DNA from: Komagataeibacter melaceti
Lineage (GTDB): Bacteria > Pseudomonadota > Alphaproteobacteria > Acetobacterales > Acetobacteraceae
Assembly (NCBI RefSeq): GCF_003403295.1
Contig: NZ_QUWV01000033.1
Span: 1 to 64,000 of the forward strand
Direction of reading: 5' to 3'
DNA length: 64,000 nucleotides
Part shown: one piece after another, positions 44,716 to 54,365 of the stretch
Numbering within the stretch: position 1 is the stretch's first letter
Layout of the letters: every line of letters starts with the position of its first letter
Translations under genes and position numbers: made by a program
Notes under the pieces: generated by a model
Databases searched by the model: none
The model's input: the letters and a program-made list of their open reading frames with translations, nothing else
Told to the model about the DNA's origin: nothing

Positions 44716-44876
44716 AGGAACTGTTTGAAACAGCCAATCCACGAAACGTCCTGTAATCATAAGGAAGTTTTTGGTGAAGCTTTTTTCAAAAAGCTTCAGG
44801 AAACGCCGCCCTTTTGAAAAAAGACAGCGCCCCGAAACTTTTATTTTTTATCAACCAGTTGCTTTCAAACAGCCTC
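44716..44876. mobile_element. MITE-like dispersed repeat, copy A
   Basis: 161 bases closely matching the copy at 56539-56700 along its whole length. It ends in imperfect inverted repeats (CTGTTTGAAA near the left end, TTTCAAACAG near the right). The core holds a perfect palindrome GAAGCTTTTT-TC-AAAAAGCTTC. A TTA precedes the left end, but the right flank is altered. It lies between convergent cobD and cobQ and may act as a terminator for both. Confidence 0.75.
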
Positions 44877-44883
44877 CAGGGGC

Positions 44884-46365
44884 CTATGCCGCCCGCACCG
44901 GGCGCGCCATTTCCAGCAGGCCGTCAATATCAAGATGGGCTTCCATATGGTCGGCCAGCGCATCCAGCGCGGCATCGACTGTCCTGTCATGGTCATGCCC
45001 GCAGGAACGTGCGCCCAGCCGCGCCAGCAATGTCGTGCGGGCCGCGCCATCGGCCAGCAGGCCATGGACATAACTGCCCCATACCCGGCCCGATGGACTG
45101 ACCGCGCCATCATACCTGTCACCCAGGTCAATCAGCGGGCGGTTGATATGGTCGGGGCCGGTGGTGCGGCCAATATGCATTTCATAACCGCGCACACGGG
45201 CGCGTTCCGGCAGCAGGTGACCGCTGACCTCCTCAAGCCGCTTGCTGCCTTCCAGCACGGTTGTCACATCCAGCAGGCCCAGCCCGTCCACCCTGCCGGG
45301 CGGCCCCTCGATCCCGGCGGGATCGGCAATGCCGCGGCCCAGCATCTGGTAACCACCGCATATGCCCATCACATGCCCGCCACGGCGCACATGGGCGTGA
45401 ATGTCGATATCCCACCCCTCGCGCCGCAGCGCCGCCAGATCGGCAATCGTGGCCTTGGCGCCGGGCAGGATAACCAGATCACAGTCCGGCAGCACACGCC
45501 CGCGCGGCACCATGGTCAGGGATACATCAGGCTCAGCCGCCAGCGGGTCCAGATCATCAAAATTGGCGATCATGGGCAGACAGGGCACGGCAATGCGCAG
45601 CTTTGCCTGACCCGCCCCCTTCCCCGTCGCGCCGGGGGCAAGGTCGGCCGCATCCTCCGCAGGCAGGTCACGCACGCGGTCGAGAAAGGGCAACAGGCCA
45701 ACGGCGCGCCAGCCGGTCATGCGGGCGATTTCGGTCATGCCGGTGGCGAACAACTCCGGGTCCCCACGCATGCGGTTGACGATAAAGCCCTTTATGCGCC
45801 GGGCATCCTGCGCCGCCACCACATTCGCCGTGCCCACGAGGCTCGCGATCACCCCACCCCGATCAATATCGCCCACCAGCACCACATCAATATCCGCCGC
45901 CTGCGCAAAGCCCATATTGGCAATGTCATCCGCGCGCAGATTGATTTCGGAGGCGGAACCCGCCCCCTCCACCAGCACGATATCGGCCTGCGCCGCCAGT
46001 TCATGGAAGCTGGCCAGTACCTCCGGCATCAGCCCGCGCTTGAAGCTCTGGAAATCACGCGCACGCACCTGCCCGCGCATCTGGCCGCGCACCACCAGTT
46101 GCGATCCCGTCATGCCCTGTGGTTTGAGCAGGACCGGGTTCATGGCCACCGACAGCGGCACCCCGCAGGCCCGCGCCTGCAGGGCCTGCGCGCGCCCGAT
46201 CTCACCACCATCAGCGGTCACGGCAGCATTGTTGGACATGTTCTGCGGCTTGAACGGGCGCACTCCCAGGCCCCGGCGCGTCAATGCACGGGCAAGCCCC
46301 GCCACCAGCACGGACTTGCCCACGCTGGAGCCGGTGCCCTGAAACATGAGGGCTTTCGCCACCAT
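44884..46365 (-). CDS. cobQ: Cobyric acid synthase
   Basis: 493 residues. The N-terminal dethiobiotin-synthetase-like domain has [14 protein letters not shown]; the C-terminal class I glutamine amidotransferase domain has the nucleophile in [11 protein letters not shown] and a His in GSYVHGLL. It amidates the side chains of adenosylcobyrinic acid a,c-diamide using glutamine. The start is one base from the cobO stop; cobU, cobO and cobQ form one minus-strand operon. Confidence 0.97.
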   Translation of the reverse strand: MVAKALMFQGTGSSVGKSVLVAGLARALTRRGLGVRPFKPQNMSNNAAVTADGGEIGRAQALQARACGVPLSVAMNPVLLKPQGMTGSQLVVRGQMRGQVRARDFQSFKRGLMPEVLASFHELAAQADIVLVEGAGSASEINLRADDIANMGFAQAADIDVVLVGDIDRGGVIASLVGTANVVAAQDARRIKGFIVNRMRGDPELFATGMTEIARMTGWRAVGLLPFLDRVRDLPAEDAADLAPGATGKGAGQAKLRIAVPCLPMIANFDDLDPLAAEPDVSLTMVPRGRVLPDCDLVILPGAKATIADLAALRREGWDIDIHAHVRRGGHVMGICGGYQMLGRGIADPAGIEGPPGRVDGLGLLDVTTVLEGSKRLEEVSGHLLPERARVRGYEMHIGRTTGPDHINRPLIDLGDRYDGAVSPSGRVWGSYVHGLLADGAARTTLLARLGARSCGHDHDRTVDAALDALADHMEAHLDIDGLLEMARPVRAA

Positions 46366-46973
46366 CAGAACTCGATCCCGGCCTGCGCCTTCACGCCCTT
46401 GCGGAAGTGATGGGCCACCTGCGTCATTTCGGTTACCAGATCGGCGGCTTCGATCATGGCGGGGCGGGCGTTGCGGCCGGTCACCACCACGTGCTGCATG
46501 GGCGGGCGGGCGGCGATGTCGGCCAGTACCTCCGCAATGGGCAGGTAGTCATAACGCAGGGCGATATTGAGTTCGTCCAGTATCACCATCGCCACGTCCG
46601 TCCGCGCAAGGGCGCGGCGCGCCTGCTCCCATGCGGTGCGGCAGTTGGCGATGTCACGCGCGCGGTCCTGCGTGTTCCATGTAAAGCCCTCGCCCAGGGC
46701 ATGCCATTCCACCTGGTCGCCAAAACGCTCCAGCGCCTTGCGCTCCCCCGTATTCCATGCGCCCTTGATGAACTGGATCACCACCACGCGGCCGCCATGG
46801 GCCAGCGTGCGCAAAGCCATGCCAAAGGCTGCGGTGGATTTCCCCTTGCCCGCGCCGGTATGCACGGCCAGCAGCCCTTTTTCTATGGATTTGCCACTGA
46901 CCTCACGGTCCTGCACTTCCTTGCGCTTCGCCATTTTTTCACGGTGGCGGATTTCTTCGGGGGTAAGGGTCAT
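46365..46973 (-). CDS. cobO: Cob(I)yrinic acid a,c-diamide adenosyltransferase
   Basis: 202 residues. The P-loop GAGKGKST (about 40-47) is the CobO/BtuR signature, followed by [15 protein letters not shown] and [15 protein letters not shown]. It adds the adenosyl group from ATP to the cobalt of corrinoids. It overlaps cobU by four bases and abuts cobQ. Confidence 0.97.
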   Translation of the reverse strand: MTLTPEEIRHREKMAKRKEVQDREVSGKSIEKGLLAVHTGAGKGKSTAAFGMALRTLAHGGRVVVIQFIKGAWNTGERKALERFGDQVEWHALGEGFTWNTQDRARDIANCRTAWEQARRALARTDVAMVILDELNIALRYDYLPIAEVLADIAARPPMQHVVVTGRNARPAMIEAADLVTEMTQVAHHFRKGVKAQAGIEF

Positions 46974-47524
46974 TTCAGCTCCATTGGCAGGCCAGCCACC
47001 ACAAAAACAACACGCGCGGCCTCACGCGCAACAGCCTGATGCAGCAGGCCGGCCTCATCACGGAAGCGGCGCGCCAGCGCATTGTCAGGCACAATGCCCT
47101 GTCCCACCTCGTTGGAGACCAGAACCGTAGGCCCCATCCTGCGCGCCAGCGCGGCAAGCAGGCCATGTGTCGCCTGCGCGATGTCGTGCTCACCCAGCAT
47201 GAGGTTGGTCAGCCACAGGGTCAGGCAGTCCACCAGCACGGGAGCAGGCCCGGCAGCGTCCAGCGCCCCGGCCACGTCCAGCGGGGCCTCGAGCGTGCGC
47301 CAGCCCTCGCCACGCCGGGTCTGGTGGGCCGCCACCCGCCCCGCCATTTCGGCATCATGCGGCTGGCATGTGGCGATATAGCACCACGGGGCGGGCCAGC
47401 GGTTGAACAGCCCCTCGGCAAAGCGGCTCTTGCCTGATCGCGCGCCGCCCAGAACAAGCGTGCATGCGCCAAGGCCGGTCTGCGCGTCATGCGCGCGGGG
47501 CGCTTCCATTTTATCGGTCACCAT
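46970..47524 (-). CDS. cobU: Adenosylcobinamide kinase/guanylyltransferase
   Basis: 184 residues if started at 47524; 47509 is an alternative. The P-loop GGARSGKSRFAE is at 26-37. The guanylylated His is probably H67 in RVAAHQTRRGEGWRTLE, a hallmark of CobU/CobP. LVDCLTLWLTNL and SNEVGQGIVP follow. It phosphorylates adenosylcobinamide and transfers GMP to give AdoCbi-GDP. First gene of the minus-strand cob operon, divergent from cobT across about 40 bases. Confidence 0.95.
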   Translation of the reverse strand: MVTDKMEAPRAHDAQTGLGACTLVLGGARSGKSRFAEGLFNRWPAPWCYIATCQPHDAEMAGRVAAHQTRRGEGWRTLEAPLDVAGALDAAGPAPVLVDCLTLWLTNLMLGEHDIAQATHGLLAALARRMGPTVLVSNEVGQGIVPDNALARRFRDEAGLLHQAVAREAARVVFVVAGLPMELK

Positions 47525-47561
47525 CTTGCATCGTGGCGCATAAGACCACACAACACCGTGT

Positions 47562-48590
47562 ATGCCATCCCGTCTTTCCCTTCCATGCGACATGCGCGCC
47601 CTGCACGCGCTGTGCCGTGACCTGCCCCCGCCTGACATGGTGGCCGATGCCGCCATTGCCCGCCATGACAGCCAGTTGACCAAGCCCCCCGGCAGCCTTG
47701 GCCAGCTTGAATCCCTGGCCCGGTGGGCAGGCCGGTGGCAACGCACGGATCGCCCCCGCGCCGAGCGGGTGGATATCATCGTCTTCGCGGGCAATCACGG
47801 CGTGACCGCGCAGGGTGTGACACCATGGCCGAGCGATGTCACGCGCCAGATGGTCATGAATTTTCGCAATGGCGGGGCCGCCATCAACCAGATCGCCCGC
47901 GTGGCCAGCGCACGCCTGCGGGTTGTCGAGGTGATGGACCTTCGCCCCACCGCTGATTTCACACAGGCCCCGGCCATGGATGAAGCCAGCTTCCTCCACG
48001 CCGTAACAACAGGCATGCAGGCCGTGCGGCCCGGCACCGACCTGCTGTGCCTGGGCGAGATGGGCATTGGCAACACAACCCCCGCCGCCGCCATGGCCGC
48101 GGCCCTGTTTGGTGGTGGCGGCGACAGATGGGCGGGACGCGGCACCGGACTGGATGAGGATGGCGTGCGCCACAAGGCACAGGTCATTGACCGCGCCCTG
48201 GCGCGGCACGCAGCTGCCCTGACCGACCCGCTGGCCATTGCCCGCCATGTGGGCGGCCATGAACTCGCGGCCATGATGGGGGCCACCATTGCCGCGCGCC
48301 ATCTGGGCATTCCGGTGCTGGTGGATGGTTATATCTGTACGGCAGCGGTAGCGCCGCTGTACCTGCTGAACCCGCAGGGGCTGGCCCATACGTGGCTGGC
48401 CCACTGCTCGGCTGAAGGGGGACATGCGGATCTGGCCCGGGAACTGGGCATGCGGCCCCTGCTTGATCTGGACCTGCGGCTGGGCGAAGGCTCGGGCGCG
48501 GGGCTGGCCATTCCGCTGGTGCGTGCGGCCATTGGCTGCCTGTGCGGCATGGCGACCTTCGCCCAGGCCGGGGTAGGCGGCGGCGAATGA
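47562..48590 (+). CDS. cobT: Nicotinate-nucleotide--dimethylbenzimidazole phosphoribosyltransferase
   Basis: 342 residues; Met11 at 47592 is an alternative start. CobT signatures are LTKPPGSLGQLESLA, FAGNHGVTAQGVTPWPSDVT, GEMGIGNTTPAAA and the catalytic Glu region LDLDLRLGEGSGA. It makes alpha-ribazole phosphate for the lower ligand of cobalamin, so the strain should use a benzimidazole-type base. Its stop overlaps the cobS start (ATGA). Confidence 0.97.
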   Translation: MPSRLSLPCDMRALHALCRDLPPPDMVADAAIARHDSQLTKPPGSLGQLESLARWAGRWQRTDRPRAERVDIIVFAGNHGVTAQGVTPWPSDVTRQMVMNFRNGGAAINQIARVASARLRVVEVMDLRPTADFTQAPAMDEASFLHAVTTGMQAVRPGTDLLCLGEMGIGNTTPAAAMAAALFGGGGDRWAGRGTGLDEDGVRHKAQVIDRALARHAAALTDPLAIARHVGGHELAAMMGATIAARHLGIPVLVDGYICTAAVAPLYLLNPQGLAHTWLAHCSAEGGHADLARELGMRPLLDLDLRLGEGSGAGLAIPLVRAAIGCLCGMATFAQAGVGGGE

Positions 48591-49339
48591 GCGCGGCGGC
48601 CCGCCTGCGCGCCGATCTGGTCTGTGGCATCGGCCTGCTGACCCGGCTGCCCACGGGCTGGCTGGCGCGGAACGGGCTGCCCTATTCCATGGCGCGCAGC
48701 ATCTGGTGCTGGCCGCTGGTGGGCGCGGGGCTGGGTACTGCCGCCGCGGGGCTGTACGCCGGACTGCTGTGGCTGGGCATCCGCCCCCTGCCCGCAGCCG
48801 GGTGGAGCGTGGGCATGCTACTGCTGCTGTGTGGCGGCCTGCATGAAGACGGGCTGGCCGACATGGCCGATGGATGCGGCGGGGGCACGGAGCGCGCGCG
48901 CAAGCTCGAGATCATGCGTGACAGCCGGGTGGGCAGCTACGGGGTAATGGCGCTGGTGGTGGCCCTGCTGGTACGGATCACGGCATTGGCGGCCATGCCG
49001 GGCATGACCGCCATGGTGGTCCTGCCCGCAGCCGGCGCGCTGGCCCGCGCCAGCATGGTCGGGCTGTTATGGCGCCTGCCGCCCGCACGTGCCGATGGGC
49101 TGGCCAGCACCATGCCCCACCTGCCCCGTCGCGCGCTGATGGCCTGCCTGTGCCTGGCCGGTAGTGTGATGGCGCTGCTGCTGCCCGGCCCGCGCATGCT
49201 TGTGGCCGGTGCGGTGGCGATCGTGGCCACCAGCGTCATGTGCGCGTTGGCGCGATGGCAGATCGGTGGCCAGACCGGAGATGTTCTTGGTGCAACGGCA
49301 GTCGTGACGGAATCTGCGGTTCTGACCGCCCTGTGCTGA
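48587..49339 (+). CDS. cobS: Adenosylcobinamide-GDP ribazoletransferase (cobalamin synthase)
   Basis: 250 residues, polytopic membrane protein. The N-terminal LLTRLPTGW and the conserved acidic motif GGLHEDGLADMADGCGGG, then RKLEIMRDSRVGSYG, identify CobS. It joins AdoCbi-GDP and alpha-ribazole (phosphate), the last assembly step. Translationally coupled to cobT. Its last 104 bases overlap the 3' end of cobC on the opposite strand. Confidence 0.97.
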   Translation: MSAAARLRADLVCGIGLLTRLPTGWLARNGLPYSMARSIWCWPLVGAGLGTAAAGLYAGLLWLGIRPLPAAGWSVGMLLLLCGGLHEDGLADMADGCGGGTERARKLEIMRDSRVGSYGVMALVVALLVRITALAAMPGMTAMVVLPAAGALARASMVGLLWRLPPARADGLASTMPHLPRRALMACLCLAGSVMALLLPGPRMLVAGAVAIVATSVMCALARWQIGGQTGDVLGATAVVTESAVLTALC

Positions 49340-49892
49340 ACGTATCCTCCCCCTGCTCCAGAACCCGGACCGAGCCCATGGGGGGAGAGGGCGCAAGCAG
49401 GCTGCCGGGCATGCCACGGGCCATGCCCTGCATGAGACGCAGCGGCCCGCCATGGGTTATGATGCCGCAGGGCTGGGCGCATTGCTGCATATCCGCCCAG
49501 AACCGTCCCACCCGCGCACGCAGGTCAAGCCCGCTTTCCCCACCGGGTGGTGCGAAGCCGCTGACATCGGCGGCCCATTCATCAAGTGCCGCGCGGGGGA
49601 TATGCGCCCAGGGGCGGCCCTCCCACTCCCCGAAGCTGATTTCACGCAGACGTGAATCCACCTTCAGTTCCAGATCCATGAACCGCGCCACGCGTTCAGC
49701 CACCATCAGGCAACGCCGCGCGGGAGATGAAAACAGGACCCGGCACCCCACGCCCTGCATGACGGTGCGCAGCCCGTCGGCCATGCGCTCCCAGCCAGCG
49801 GCCAGCGGCACGTCACTGTGGCCGTAACACAGGCCCTCCGCACCCATAACGGCGGGATGGCGTGCCAGCACGATTGCAAAACGCTCAGTCAT
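49236..49892 (-). CDS. cobC: Alpha-ribazole phosphatase-like histidine phosphatase
   Basis: 218 residues from the ATG at 49892, with GGCAGG five bases upstream. The histidine phosphatase core shows LARHPAV (catalytic RH with Pro in place of Gly), SSPARRCLMVAE, ISFGEWEG and ITHGGPLR. In cobalamin synthesis it removes the phosphate from alpha-ribazole phosphate or adenosylcobalamin phosphate. The final 30 or so residues are encoded antisense to cobS and look unlike the rest of the family, so they may be a dispensable tail. Confidence 0.9.
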   Translation of the reverse strand: MTERFAIVLARHPAVMGAEGLCYGHSDVPLAAGWERMADGLRTVMQGVGCRVLFSSPARRCLMVAERVARFMDLELKVDSRLREISFGEWEGRPWAHIPRAALDEWAADVSGFAPPGGESGLDLRARVGRFWADMQQCAQPCGIITHGGPLRLMQGMARGMPGSLLAPSPPMGSVRVLEQGEDTFSTGRSEPQIPSRLPLHQEHLRSGHRSAIAPTRT

Positions 49893-50167
49893 CCGCACCT
49901 GCCTTCCAACGTGACCCCATGAACATCCGCGAAGTTCATGAACATCACCATAAGATGGATAAGGGGGCAGCTACCCGGCAGGAACATGCCGCCTTGCGCC
50001 GCACCGCCAGTTGCACCACACCGGAACGGAGCATACAGGACCGGATAAAGCGTGTTTACAAAAAGTGACGCATTCTGCATATCGGCGGCAGCACCTCATC
50101 CATCTCGGTTTTTTAAAACCCCGGCTCTGCACCAGCCAACTTCCAGACCGGAAGGATAAAGATCACC

Positions 50168-51412
50168 ATGCGCGTATGGGCCGCCGCCTGTCTGCTCATG
50201 TGCCTGCCAGCCAGCGCGAACGCCGCCGGACTGTTTGGCGCAACCCATCCCACGCTGGCCTGCGGGGATGACGTGATCCTGCGCGCCCTGTCCGATCCCG
50301 CCACCACGGCCACGCAGACACCCGCATCCCGCGCCGCGCTGGCCAGCCAGGGCAACTGCCATGCGGTCACGCCTGATACCCGCTGGGAACGGATCGCCAA
50401 CCGCAACGGCCTGCCCCTGATGCGGCGCGTGCCCCCCGAACCGGGGCTGCCGCCGCTCTATTTCATGACCGGCGACATCGCCCCCCTGCCCGCAACACAA
50501 CCCGCCACGACGCCACCCGCCGCCGGGCACGCCACGGAACATGCGCCCACCCCCGCCGATGCCGCGCCCACGCCCGACACCGCCACGCAGGCTGAAGAAA
50601 AACGGCCCGGCCCGCCGCCAGTTATCGTGCAGCCGGTGGATACGCTGCTCTCGACCGACATCTTCTTCAAGACATGGGGGTTCCAGAAGCTGGGGTCGCT
50701 GATCCTGACCGCGATGCTGGTGGGCACGGGCACGTGGGTGCTGGTGGTGATCGTACGGGCCTGCCGCCTCCTGCTCCGCCGCCGCAGGGCCATAAGGATA
50801 TGCATGGAGCAGGTGGAGCGGCACCGCCCGATGCTGGCGCGCTGGCACGCCCGGGCGGAAAGCATGACGGCCCGCGGCACGTGGGACATGCAGATGGCGC
50901 ATTTCGTGCGCACCACCCTCATGCCCGCGCTGGACCAGCACGGGCTGGCCCTGCTGTGGCCCGCCATACAGAAAAATGTTCAGGCCCATATCGCCACGCT
51001 GGCCGCGCGCACCGACCATGGGCCCGCCGCGGCCACCACGCCGCCCGAGCTCTACCACCCGGACATGAACCAGGCGGAATACGCGGCTTTCTGCTCACAA
51101 CTGATTGGCAGCGCCGGTTGGGAAACGCACCCGCCACTGGCCACGGGGCTGGGGTCGATCATCCACTGCAGGCGGAACGGGCTGAAAATGCTGGCCCATT
51201 GCTGGATTGACCGCAAACCCGTGACCGATGACGTGATCAGGCTAGGCATAAAGGAAAAGACCGAAAGCCGGGCCAATATCGGCATCATCATTTCCAACGC
51301 CCCCTATACGCAGGACGCCCTGCTGCTGGGCCGCAAGCATCATATTTTCCTGCTGCACCATGAGGATGTGTTCAGGTTCACCTCCGGCATAGAGGTGCCG
51401 GACGTGGCCTGA
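50168..51412 (+). CDS. Membrane-anchored protein with degenerate Mrr-like (restriction endonuclease-fold) domain
   Basis: 414 residues: signal-like N-terminus (1-20), a short periplasmic-looking region with two or three cysteines, a Pro/Thr/Ala linker (about 105-150), one transmembrane segment (about 176-198) followed by RRRR, then a cytoplasmic part. Residues 303-402 follow the Mrr catalytic-domain layout: EYAAFCSQLIGSAGW, then GLGSIIHCRRNG, then IGIIISNAPYTQDALLLGRKH. The usual catalytic Asp and QxK positions read S330 and AHCW, so nuclease activity is unlikely. Function unknown; it stands alone, convergent with the next gene. Confidence 0.72.
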   Translation: MRVWAAACLLMCLPASANAAGLFGATHPTLACGDDVILRALSDPATTATQTPASRAALASQGNCHAVTPDTRWERIANRNGLPLMRRVPPEPGLPPLYFMTGDIAPLPATQPATTPPAAGHATEHAPTPADAAPTPDTATQAEEKRPGPPPVIVQPVDTLLSTDIFFKTWGFQKLGSLILTAMLVGTGTWVLVVIVRACRLLLRRRRAIRICMEQVERHRPMLARWHARAESMTARGTWDMQMAHFVRTTLMPALDQHGLALLWPAIQKNVQAHIATLAARTDHGPAAATTPPELYHPDMNQAEYAAFCSQLIGSAGWETHPPLATGLGSIIHCRRNGLKMLAHCWIDRKPVTDDVIRLGIKEKTESRANIGIIISNAPYTQDALLLGRKHHIFLLHHEDVFRFTSGIEVPDVA

Positions 51413-51428
51413 CACGCCCAGTAGGGCG

Positions 51429-52316
51429 TTAGTCGCGCGCCTGCTGTTCCGCCAGTGCGTTGAAACACAGCGCCACGCCCTGCGCCTGCGCGGGGCTGGA
51501 ATCAAAAAAATGCGTCTCCTGCGGCTGTTTCTGGCCGGTAATGCGCTGGCTGCAGTAATCGAACACCGCATGGCTGTCGCGCAGGCGGGTGCAGGCAAGC
51601 AGGTGGGCAAAGCTGACATAACCGGCATGGTCATGCCGCGCCGTTACATACGCCGCGCACTGGCGGAGCAGCGGGGGGGAGACCCTGCGCGCCATGATGG
51701 TGGCGTAGGCTGCTTCCTCCTGCGTGGTGCAGGCGGCCACGCGGGCCGGGTCATGCGCCGAGGCACAGTAGCTGGCCATCGCGCCGTGCAGGTACCCGCC
51801 TTCCGTTGCACTATGCGCCCATAGTGCATCGGCAACGCGGCGGTAATGGAATATGGCGGCGCTGCGAGTGGGGGAAATGGCGCGGAACGGCACGGAACGT
51901 GAGCCACAGTACAGGGTCATGTGATAACTGTCGGGCTGGTCCGGCTGGGTGCTGAAATCCAGATACAGGGGATTGAGGGGCGGCGGGCACAGGCGCTGGC
52001 CGGAGGGCATGACCGGGTTCTGCCCGTAATCCACCCGATAGACGAGATGGTCCCCGTCCCCCTGCTCCAGCATGACCTCAAGCTGTTCACCATTGGTCAG
52101 GTCAATCCCGTTTTCCGACAGGCGCAGCTCACCCGTTCCGGCGGCTGTCCGGTCATCTGCGGGTTGCAGGACAAAATATTGCGGGGCGTCCTGCGCCAGT
52201 TCGCTGGTATCGAACCGTTCGTTATCGGCATGGGCGGGAACGATGGTCGGCACGGTGGCGGCCAGCATCAGGACCGGCCAGCACAGGCGAGGTTTTGAAA
52301 ACGGTCTGTCAGGCAT
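51429..52316 (-). CDS. Exported cysteine-rich protein of unknown function
   Basis: 295 residues with a signal peptide (residues about 11-30, cleavage after AHA). The mature protein has eight cysteines, suggesting disulfides in the periplasm. The middle is beta-rich (GELRLSENGIDLTNGEQLEV) and the C-terminal half is helical (EEAAYATIMARRVSPPLL). No family recognised. It is convergent with the Mrr-like gene, 16 bases apart. Confidence 0.72.
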   Translation of the reverse strand: MPDRPFSKPRLCWPVLMLAATVPTIVPAHADNERFDTSELAQDAPQYFVLQPADDRTAAGTGELRLSENGIDLTNGEQLEVMLEQGDGDHLVYRVDYGQNPVMPSGQRLCPPPLNPLYLDFSTQPDQPDSYHMTLYCGSRSVPFRAISPTRSAAIFHYRRVADALWAHSATEGGYLHGAMASYCASAHDPARVAACTTQEEAAYATIMARRVSPPLLRQCAAYVTARHDHAGYVSFAHLLACTRLRDSHAVFDYCSQRITGQKQPQETHFFDSSPAQAQGVALCFNALAEQQARD

Positions 52317-52694
52317 ATGGACGCTGCTCTTTTATATGATTACACAGGCGGCAATGACTGCGGGTTCTCGATATTTCCGACCAATATTCAGGCAGAATGC
52401 CCTATTTAAGGCTGATCTGCTTGCCAGCCACCATGCTGTCTGACACTCTTCACGGCAAAACGGATACCTGATGCTGCATGATTTTTCCTACCGTCCCTTC
52501 CGCGCCTGATATCCGGGACCGTACGATGCCGATCCTTTCACCGCCCGGCCATATCCGCCAGCATCCATACTCACAGGTGCCCGACCTCTGTACAGCACCC
52601 GCCCCGATCGCGACAATGCCCATATCCGCCCGCACCCACGGCGGCATGCCGCATGCCCGCCCCTGTCCGTGACCATCATGACGGAGACCCCAGC
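52317..52694. other. Intergenic region, no gene seen
   Basis: 378 bases between two divergently transcribed genes, the exported cysteine-rich protein and the amino acid permease. Frames through it are short and unlike any protein I recognise. It presumably contains the two promoters; I could not single out convincing -35/-10 boxes. Confidence 0.5.
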
Positions 52695-54146
52695 ATGAGC
52701 ATACCCGACCCCGTGGCCGAGGACAGCACCCACCTCCTGCCTGAACAGGACGAGGGGTACCACAAGGGGCTGGGCAGCCGCCAGATCCAGATGATCGCCA
52801 TTGGCGGCGCGATCGGGACCGGGCTTTTCCTTGGCGCGGGCTCACGCCTGCAGATGGCGGGGCCATCGCTTGCGCTGGTTTACCTGGTGTGCGGCGCCTT
52901 TTCGTTCCTGATCATGCGCGCACTGGGCGAGCTGGTGATGTACCGCCCCACCTGTGGCAGCTTCGTGTCCTATGCGCGTGAGTTCCTGGGGGAAAAGGCG
53001 GCGTTCGTGGCTGGGTGGCTGTCGTTCCTGAACTGGGCCATGACCGGCATTGTCGATATTACCGCCGTGGCGCTGTACATGCATTTCTGGGGCACGTTTG
53101 CCGGTGTGCCGCAATGGGTGTTCGCCCTCATGGCCATGTGCATCGTCACCACGCTGAACCTGGTGGGGGTGAAATGGTTCGGGGAGATCGAGTTCTGGTT
53201 CTCCCTCATCAAGATCGTGGCGCTGTGCCTGTTCCTGATCGTGGGCAGCGTCATACTGGGCGTGCGCATGCCGGTGGCGGGACACCAGACGGGGCTGCAC
53301 CTGATTGCTGAAAATGGCGGGATTTTCCCCCACGGGCTGTTACCCTGCCTGCTGCTGGTGCAGGGGGTGGTCTTTGCCTATTCGGGCATAGAACTGATCG
53401 GGACCGCGGCAGGGGAATGTGCCGATGTGCGCACGGTGCTGCCCCGCAGCGTCAATAGCGTCATCTGGCGGATCGGACTGTTTTACGTGCTGTCGGTCGT
53501 GCTGCTGGTCTGCCTGCTGCCATGGACGGCCTATCGGGCAGGCACCAGCCCGTTCGTCACGTTCTTCCAGGCCCTTGGCGTGCCGGGGGTCGATACGATC
53601 ATGAATATCGTGGTGCTGACTGCGGCGCTGTCCAGCCTCAATTCGGGGCTGTACTCCACCGGCCGCGTCCTGCGCGCCATGGCGCTGGGTGGGGCTGCGC
53701 CGCAGGGGCTGGCGCGGCTCAATTCCAGTTCGGTGCCCGCCAATGGCATCGTGCTGACCGGCGTGGTCTATCTTGTCGGGGTCATGCTGAATTATGTCGT
53801 GCCATCGCAGGTGTTCGAGATCGTTCTGAACATGGCGGCGCTGGGCATTATCAGCACATGGGCCTTCATCCTGCTCAGCCAGATCAGGCTACGGCAGGCC
53901 GTGCGCGCGGGGCGCATCGCCTCCGCCGGGTTTGAAATGCCCGGCGCGCCCTTCACCTCCTGGCTGACGCTGGGTTTCCTGGGGTGCGTGGTCATACTGA
54001 TGGGGCTGGATTACCCCAACGGCACGGCCACGCTGGTCAGCACGCCACTGGTCGCGGTGCTGCTTATGCTTGGCTGGAAATACATGGCCCGTACCCGGCC
54101 CACGGCGCCGCCGCAGGCTGAACCCGCCCCACCTTCCGCGCCATGA
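52695..54146 (+). CDS. ansP: Amino acid permease (AAT family), probably L-asparagine
   Basis: 483 residues from the ATG at 52695, with GGAG eight bases upstream. Twelve hydrophobic segments. The AAT/APC signature is clear: LGSRQIQMIAIGGAIGTGLF, then MRALGELVMYRP and SFVSYAREFLG, and later GIELIGTAAGEC. This subgroup includes AnsP, GabP and LysP. The asparagine assignment rests mainly on the asparaginase gene 1.2 kb downstream and is not certain. Proton-coupled uptake is the family norm. Confidence 0.88.
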   Translation: MSIPDPVAEDSTHLLPEQDEGYHKGLGSRQIQMIAIGGAIGTGLFLGAGSRLQMAGPSLALVYLVCGAFSFLIMRALGELVMYRPTCGSFVSYAREFLGEKAAFVAGWLSFLNWAMTGIVDITAVALYMHFWGTFAGVPQWVFALMAMCIVTTLNLVGVKWFGEIEFWFSLIKIVALCLFLIVGSVILGVRMPVAGHQTGLHLIAENGGIFPHGLLPCLLLVQGVVFAYSGIELIGTAAGECADVRTVLPRSVNSVIWRIGLFYVLSVVLLVCLLPWTAYRAGTSPFVTFFQALGVPGVDTIMNIVVLTAALSSLNSGLYSTGRVLRAMALGGAAPQGLARLNSSSVPANGIVLTGVVYLVGVMLNYVVPSQVFEIVLNMAALGIISTWAFILLSQIRLRQAVRAGRIASAGFEMPGAPFTSWLTLGFLGCVVILMGLDYPNGTATLVSTPLVAVLLMLGWKYMARTRPTAPPQAEPAPPSAP

Positions 54147-54172
54147 CACGGCCGCATACCCCGGGAGCGGGA

Positions 54173-54201
54173 CCGTGATGCCCTGATCCCTTCCATCACG
54201 G
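54173..54201 (+). terminator. Hairpin downstream of the permease gene
   Basis: CCGTGATG (54173-54180) pairs with CATCACGG (54194-54201) about 27 bases after the permease stop. There is no T-run, so termination would be weak or factor-dependent. Confidence 0.4.
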
Positions 54202-54365
54202 CTATCCTGCCCCGTCACGCACCCTACCTGCCCAACAGGAAATAACCCTTCGCCATGCCTGCCTTATGGCGCGCCCCCATGTCCACATGCCGGGGTCGCG
54301 CATCATTACGCATACCGTTGACCCCACGGAAAACCGGCGCCCGCCCCACCGGGCACTTACCCCGC

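Noticed and set aside
49919-50068. 49-codon frame beginning MNIREVHEHHHK
   Set aside because: No ribosome site, no recognisable features, and it lies in the promoter region between cobC and the next gene. It could be real, but nothing seen supports it.
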